From contig JAKANG010000042.1 in the NCBI GenBank assembly GCA_021812505.1, positions 1-7,978 of the forward strand: a stretch of DNA of 7,978 bases, given 5' to 3'. Positions 5,844-7,978 of this stretch are shown here, piece after piece (the stretch's first letter is position 1; each line of letters begins with the position of its first letter). Under the pieces are notes generated by a model. The model was not told where the DNA came from. It made no database searches and worked only from the letters and a program-made list of their open reading frames with translations. The position numbers and the translations under genes are program-made. Source of the stretch: Pseudomonadota bacterium (lineage in GTDB: Bacteria; Pseudomonadota; Alphaproteobacteria; Rhizobiales; Beijerinckiaceae).

Positions 5844-5901
5844 GCTCACGCCAACCGCTCCTGAACTTTTGGATCGGTCGCTTTCGCTCACGCGAACCGC
5901 T
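5844..5901. repeat. Short direct repeat in the convergent intergenic spacer
   Basis: GCTCACGCCAACCGCT (5844-5859) recurs at 5886-5901 with one mismatch (15 of 16), 42 bases apart. The second copy overlaps a hairpin (CGGTCGC at 5875-5881 with GCG-A-ACCG at 5892-5899, one bulged A). It lies in the 99-base gap between two convergent genes, where dispersed repeats and weak terminators are common. No U-rich tract marks either strand as a clear intrinsic terminator. Confidence 0.55.
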
Positions 5902-5916
5902 TCCGCAGAACTGGCC

Positions 5917-7978
5917 TCATCCCGCCTCGGGATTCGGCCGCGCCTCGGCTTCAGTCGGCGGTTGGGTGAGATCGAGCACAACCTTCTTCACGCCATGTTC
6001 GGCGGGGTCGTCCTCGACGTGGAAGCCGAGCGCGCGGTTCATCGACAGCATCGGCTCGTTTTCGCTCAGCACCTGGCCCTCGACCATTTTCACGCCCTCG
6101 GCGCGGGCGAATTCGATCATATATTTCATGAGCTTCCAGCCGAGGCCCTGGCCCTTGAGGTCGGAGCGCAGCAGGATGGCGTATTCGCCAAGCTCGTGGT
6201 CGGCGTCGAGCATGAGGCGGACCACGCCGAGCATCAGCCCGGTGTTTTCGTCCACCGCGACGGAGACGAAGGAGCGGGCGTAATCGATCTGGATGAGGCG
6301 CGCGATGAAGGCGTGGGAGAATTCCTTGACCGGCGCGAAGAAGCGCAGGCGAATGTCTTCCGGCGACACATGGGCGAAGAAGACCTTGTACATTTCTTCG
6401 TCTTCCGGACGCACGGGGCGCAGCTGCACCGGCGTTCCGTTCTTGAGCGTCGTGCGCCGCTCCTGCGGCTTGGGATAGGGCGCGACGGCGAAGCGTGGAT
6501 TGACCCCCGAGAAGGCGCGTCCCTCGCAGGGCGCGACGGAAGCGCGGGCGTCGACCACCACGACGCCGTCGGCGTCGGCGAGCACCGGATTGAACTCGAG
6601 TTCACGGATCTCGGGAAGGTCGGCGGAAAGCTGCGACAGCTTGACCAGGAGCAGCGCCACCGCGTCGATGTCGGCGGCCGGAATGTCGCGATAGTCGCGC
6701 AGGGCGCGCACCACGCGGGTCCGCTCGATCAGGCCGCGCGCCAGCGACAGGTCGAGCGGCGGCAAAGCGAGGGCCTTGTCGTTGATGACCTCGACCGCCT
6801 TGCCGCCGCGCCCAAAAACGATGACCGGGCCGAAGGTCGGATCGTCGGTGACGCCCATCACCAGTTCGCGGGCGTTCGGGCGGCGCACCATCGGATGGAT
6901 GGTGACGCCGTCCACCCGCGCATGCGGCGCTTCGGACGCGACGCGATCCAGCATTTTTTGCGTGGCGTCGACGACCTGCTCGACCGTGCGCAGGTCGAGC
7001 GCCACGCCGCCGAGGTCGGATTTGTGGACGATGTCGCGCGACATGATCTTGACCACGCAGCCGCCGTAGCGCCCAAGCACCAGGCGGGCGACCTCCGCCG
7101 CCTCCTCTGGCGTGCGCGCCAGCCGCGCCGGGGCGATCGGGATGTCATAGGCTTCGAGCAGCGCGCTGATCTCGATCGGCGCCAGCCAGGAATTGCCGCG
7201 GGCGATCGCCTGCTGGACGACGGCGCGCGCCTTGGCGACATTGGGCGCGAAATCGACCGGCATCGAGGGCGGGGCCGCCATCAGGGCTTCGCGGGCCTGC
7301 CGCCATTTGACCATGTGCATGAAGCCGGCGACCGCGCCGCGCTCGTAATGGGGAATGCGCGCTTCCTCGAAAATGCGGTCGATCGCGTCGCCCGCCCCAT
7401 ACCAGACCGCGAAGACTGGCTTGGCGTTGATCGAGGCGCGACGATGCTTCTTCACGGCCTCGACCGTGGACTTGGCGATCTCCCCCGCGTCGGAGAGAAC
7501 GTTGGGCGCATGGAGGACGAGCACCGCGTCATTGGCCTTGTCCTGGAGCACCACGGACAGCGCCTGGCCGTAATCGTCGGCGCTGGCGTCGGCGGCGAGT
7601 TCGACGGGCGGCGCGCCGCTCCAGCTTTCCGGCAACAGGGGCCTGAGCGCGTCCCGGGTCGCTGGCGATATTTCGGCGAGCCTGCCGCCGGCGTCGAGCA
7701 GCTGGTCGATCGCCAGATAGCCGACGCCGCGGCCATTGGTGACGATGGCGAGGCGCTCGCCGTTGAATGGCTTGATGCGGCCGAGCGCCTCGGCCGCGTC
7801 GAACAGGGCGTCGATGGTCGGCACGCGCAGGAGGCCCGCGCGCCGGAAGGCGGCGTCATAGACGTCGTCGGTGGTCGCGAGATTGCCGGCGTGGGTGCCG
7901 GTGCGGCGCGACGCTTCGTGACGGCCGGAGCGCACGACGATCACCGGCTTCACGCGCGAGGCGGCGCTGGCCGCCGAC
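5917..7978 (-). CDS. NDP-forming acyl-CoA synthetase/GNAT fusion, Pat/PatZ-type protein acetyltransferase, N-terminus beyond window
   Basis: Enterobacterial Pat/PatZ (YfiQ) has this architecture and acetylates lysines, for example on acetyl-CoA synthetase, from acetyl-CoA; that role is inferred here. The reading frame is open to the window edge, so the GTG at 7953 is internal and the CoA-binding N-terminus is missing. In the 686 visible residues, a SucD-like ligase segment comes first (KPVIVVRSGRH to about 240, including YDAAFRRAGLLRV and FMHMVKWR). An ATP-grasp domain follows (about 263-480: VVKIMSRDIVHKSDLGGV, DPTFGPVIVFGRGGKAVEV, ELEFNPVLAD). The GNAT domain is C-terminal (about 518-660: LRPVRPEDEEM, Glu598 in GEYAILLRSDLKGQGLG, NRALGF). 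A histidine in TGTHAG (residue 29) sits where succinyl-CoA synthetase alpha has its phosphohistidine. The gene ends at TGA, convergent with the transpeptidase gene. A catalytically active acyl-CoA synthetase is the alternative. Confidence 0.9.
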   Translation of the reverse strand, partial: SAASAASRVKPVIVVRSGRHEASRRTGTHAGNLATTDDVYDAAFRRAGLLRVPTIDALFDAAEALGRIKPFNGERLAIVTNGRGVGYLAIDQLLDAGGRLAEISPATRDALRPLLPESWSGAPPVELAADASADDYGQALSVVLQDKANDAVLVLHAPNVLSDAGEIAKSTVEAVKKHRRASINAKPVFAVWYGAGDAIDRIFEEARIPHYERGAVAGFMHMVKWRQAREALMAAPPSMPVDFAPNVAKARAVVQQAIARGNSWLAPIEISALLEAYDIPIAPARLARTPEEAAEVARLVLGRYGGCVVKIMSRDIVHKSDLGGVALDLRTVEQVVDATQKMLDRVASEAPHARVDGVTIHPMVRRPNARELVMGVTDDPTFGPVIVFGRGGKAVEVINDKALALPPLDLSLARGLIERTRVVRALRDYRDIPAADIDAVALLLVKLSQLSADLPEIRELEFNPVLADADGVVVVDARASVAPCEGRAFSGVNPRFAVAPYPKPQERRTTLKNGTPVQLRPVRPEDEEMYKVFFAHVSPEDIRLRFFAPVKEFSHAFIARLIQIDYARSFVSVAVDENTGLMLGVVRLMLDADHELGEYAILLRSDLKGQGLGWKLMKYMIEFARAEGVKMVEGQVLSENEPMLSMNRALGFHVEDDPAEHGVKKVVLDLTQPPTEAEARPNPEAG

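Noticed and set aside
7951..7953. GTG as the true start of the synthetase/GNAT gene
   Set aside because: The frame continues upstream to the window edge with residues fitting the family, and the KPVIVVRSGRH segment is internal in homologues.
1..7978. tRNA, rRNA, CRISPR array, insertion sequence or phage element
   Set aside because: Looked for on both strands by eye; no clover-leaf, regular spaced repeats, transposase or terminal inverted repeats were seen.

Overview
This GC-rich window reads as the chromosome of an alphaproteobacterium, most likely of the Rhizobiales (Hyphomicrobiales). The grounds are a haem-regulated Irr-type Fur-family gene divergent from a fabA-fabB-fabI cluster, a grouping I know from that order, and the amino-acid signatures of the proteins. 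I cannot fix the genus; a Methylocystaceae/Beijerinckiaceae-like organism is a guess.

Layout. Positions 1-2407 (minus strand) hold fabA, fabB and the first 184 codons of fabI. Together these make the branch that introduces and extends the cis double bond in type II fatty acid synthesis: FabA makes and isomerises the C10 intermediate, FabB elongates it, and FabI reduces the enoyl-ACP. Positions 2408-2724 are a non-coding divergent region with a plausible irr promoter, a 13-bp palindrome and a fabA leader able to fold. irr follows on the plus strand (2725-3270). It converges on a gene for a DUF2076-type protein of unknown function (minus, 3330-4052), with a good intrinsic terminator between them. 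A 232-bp divergent spacer with a 22-bp palindrome separates that gene from a secreted YcbB/LdtD-like L,D-transpeptidase (plus, 4285-5817). A 99-bp convergent spacer with a short direct repeat leads to the C-terminal 686 residues of a large NDP-forming acyl-CoA synthetase/GNAT fusion of the Pat/PatZ protein-acetyltransferase type (minus, 5917 to the window edge).

The most striking observation is in fabA. The frame stops at an amber codon (codon 162), but the 12 codons after it, before a TGA, encode a good match to the conserved FabA C-terminus. This is a nonsense mutation, a sequencing error or readthrough. The five other genes whose ends are visible all stop with TGA. The rest of the window is mostly ordinary core-genome content, with several candidate regulatory structures; I saw no mobile element, CRISPR array or RNA gene.
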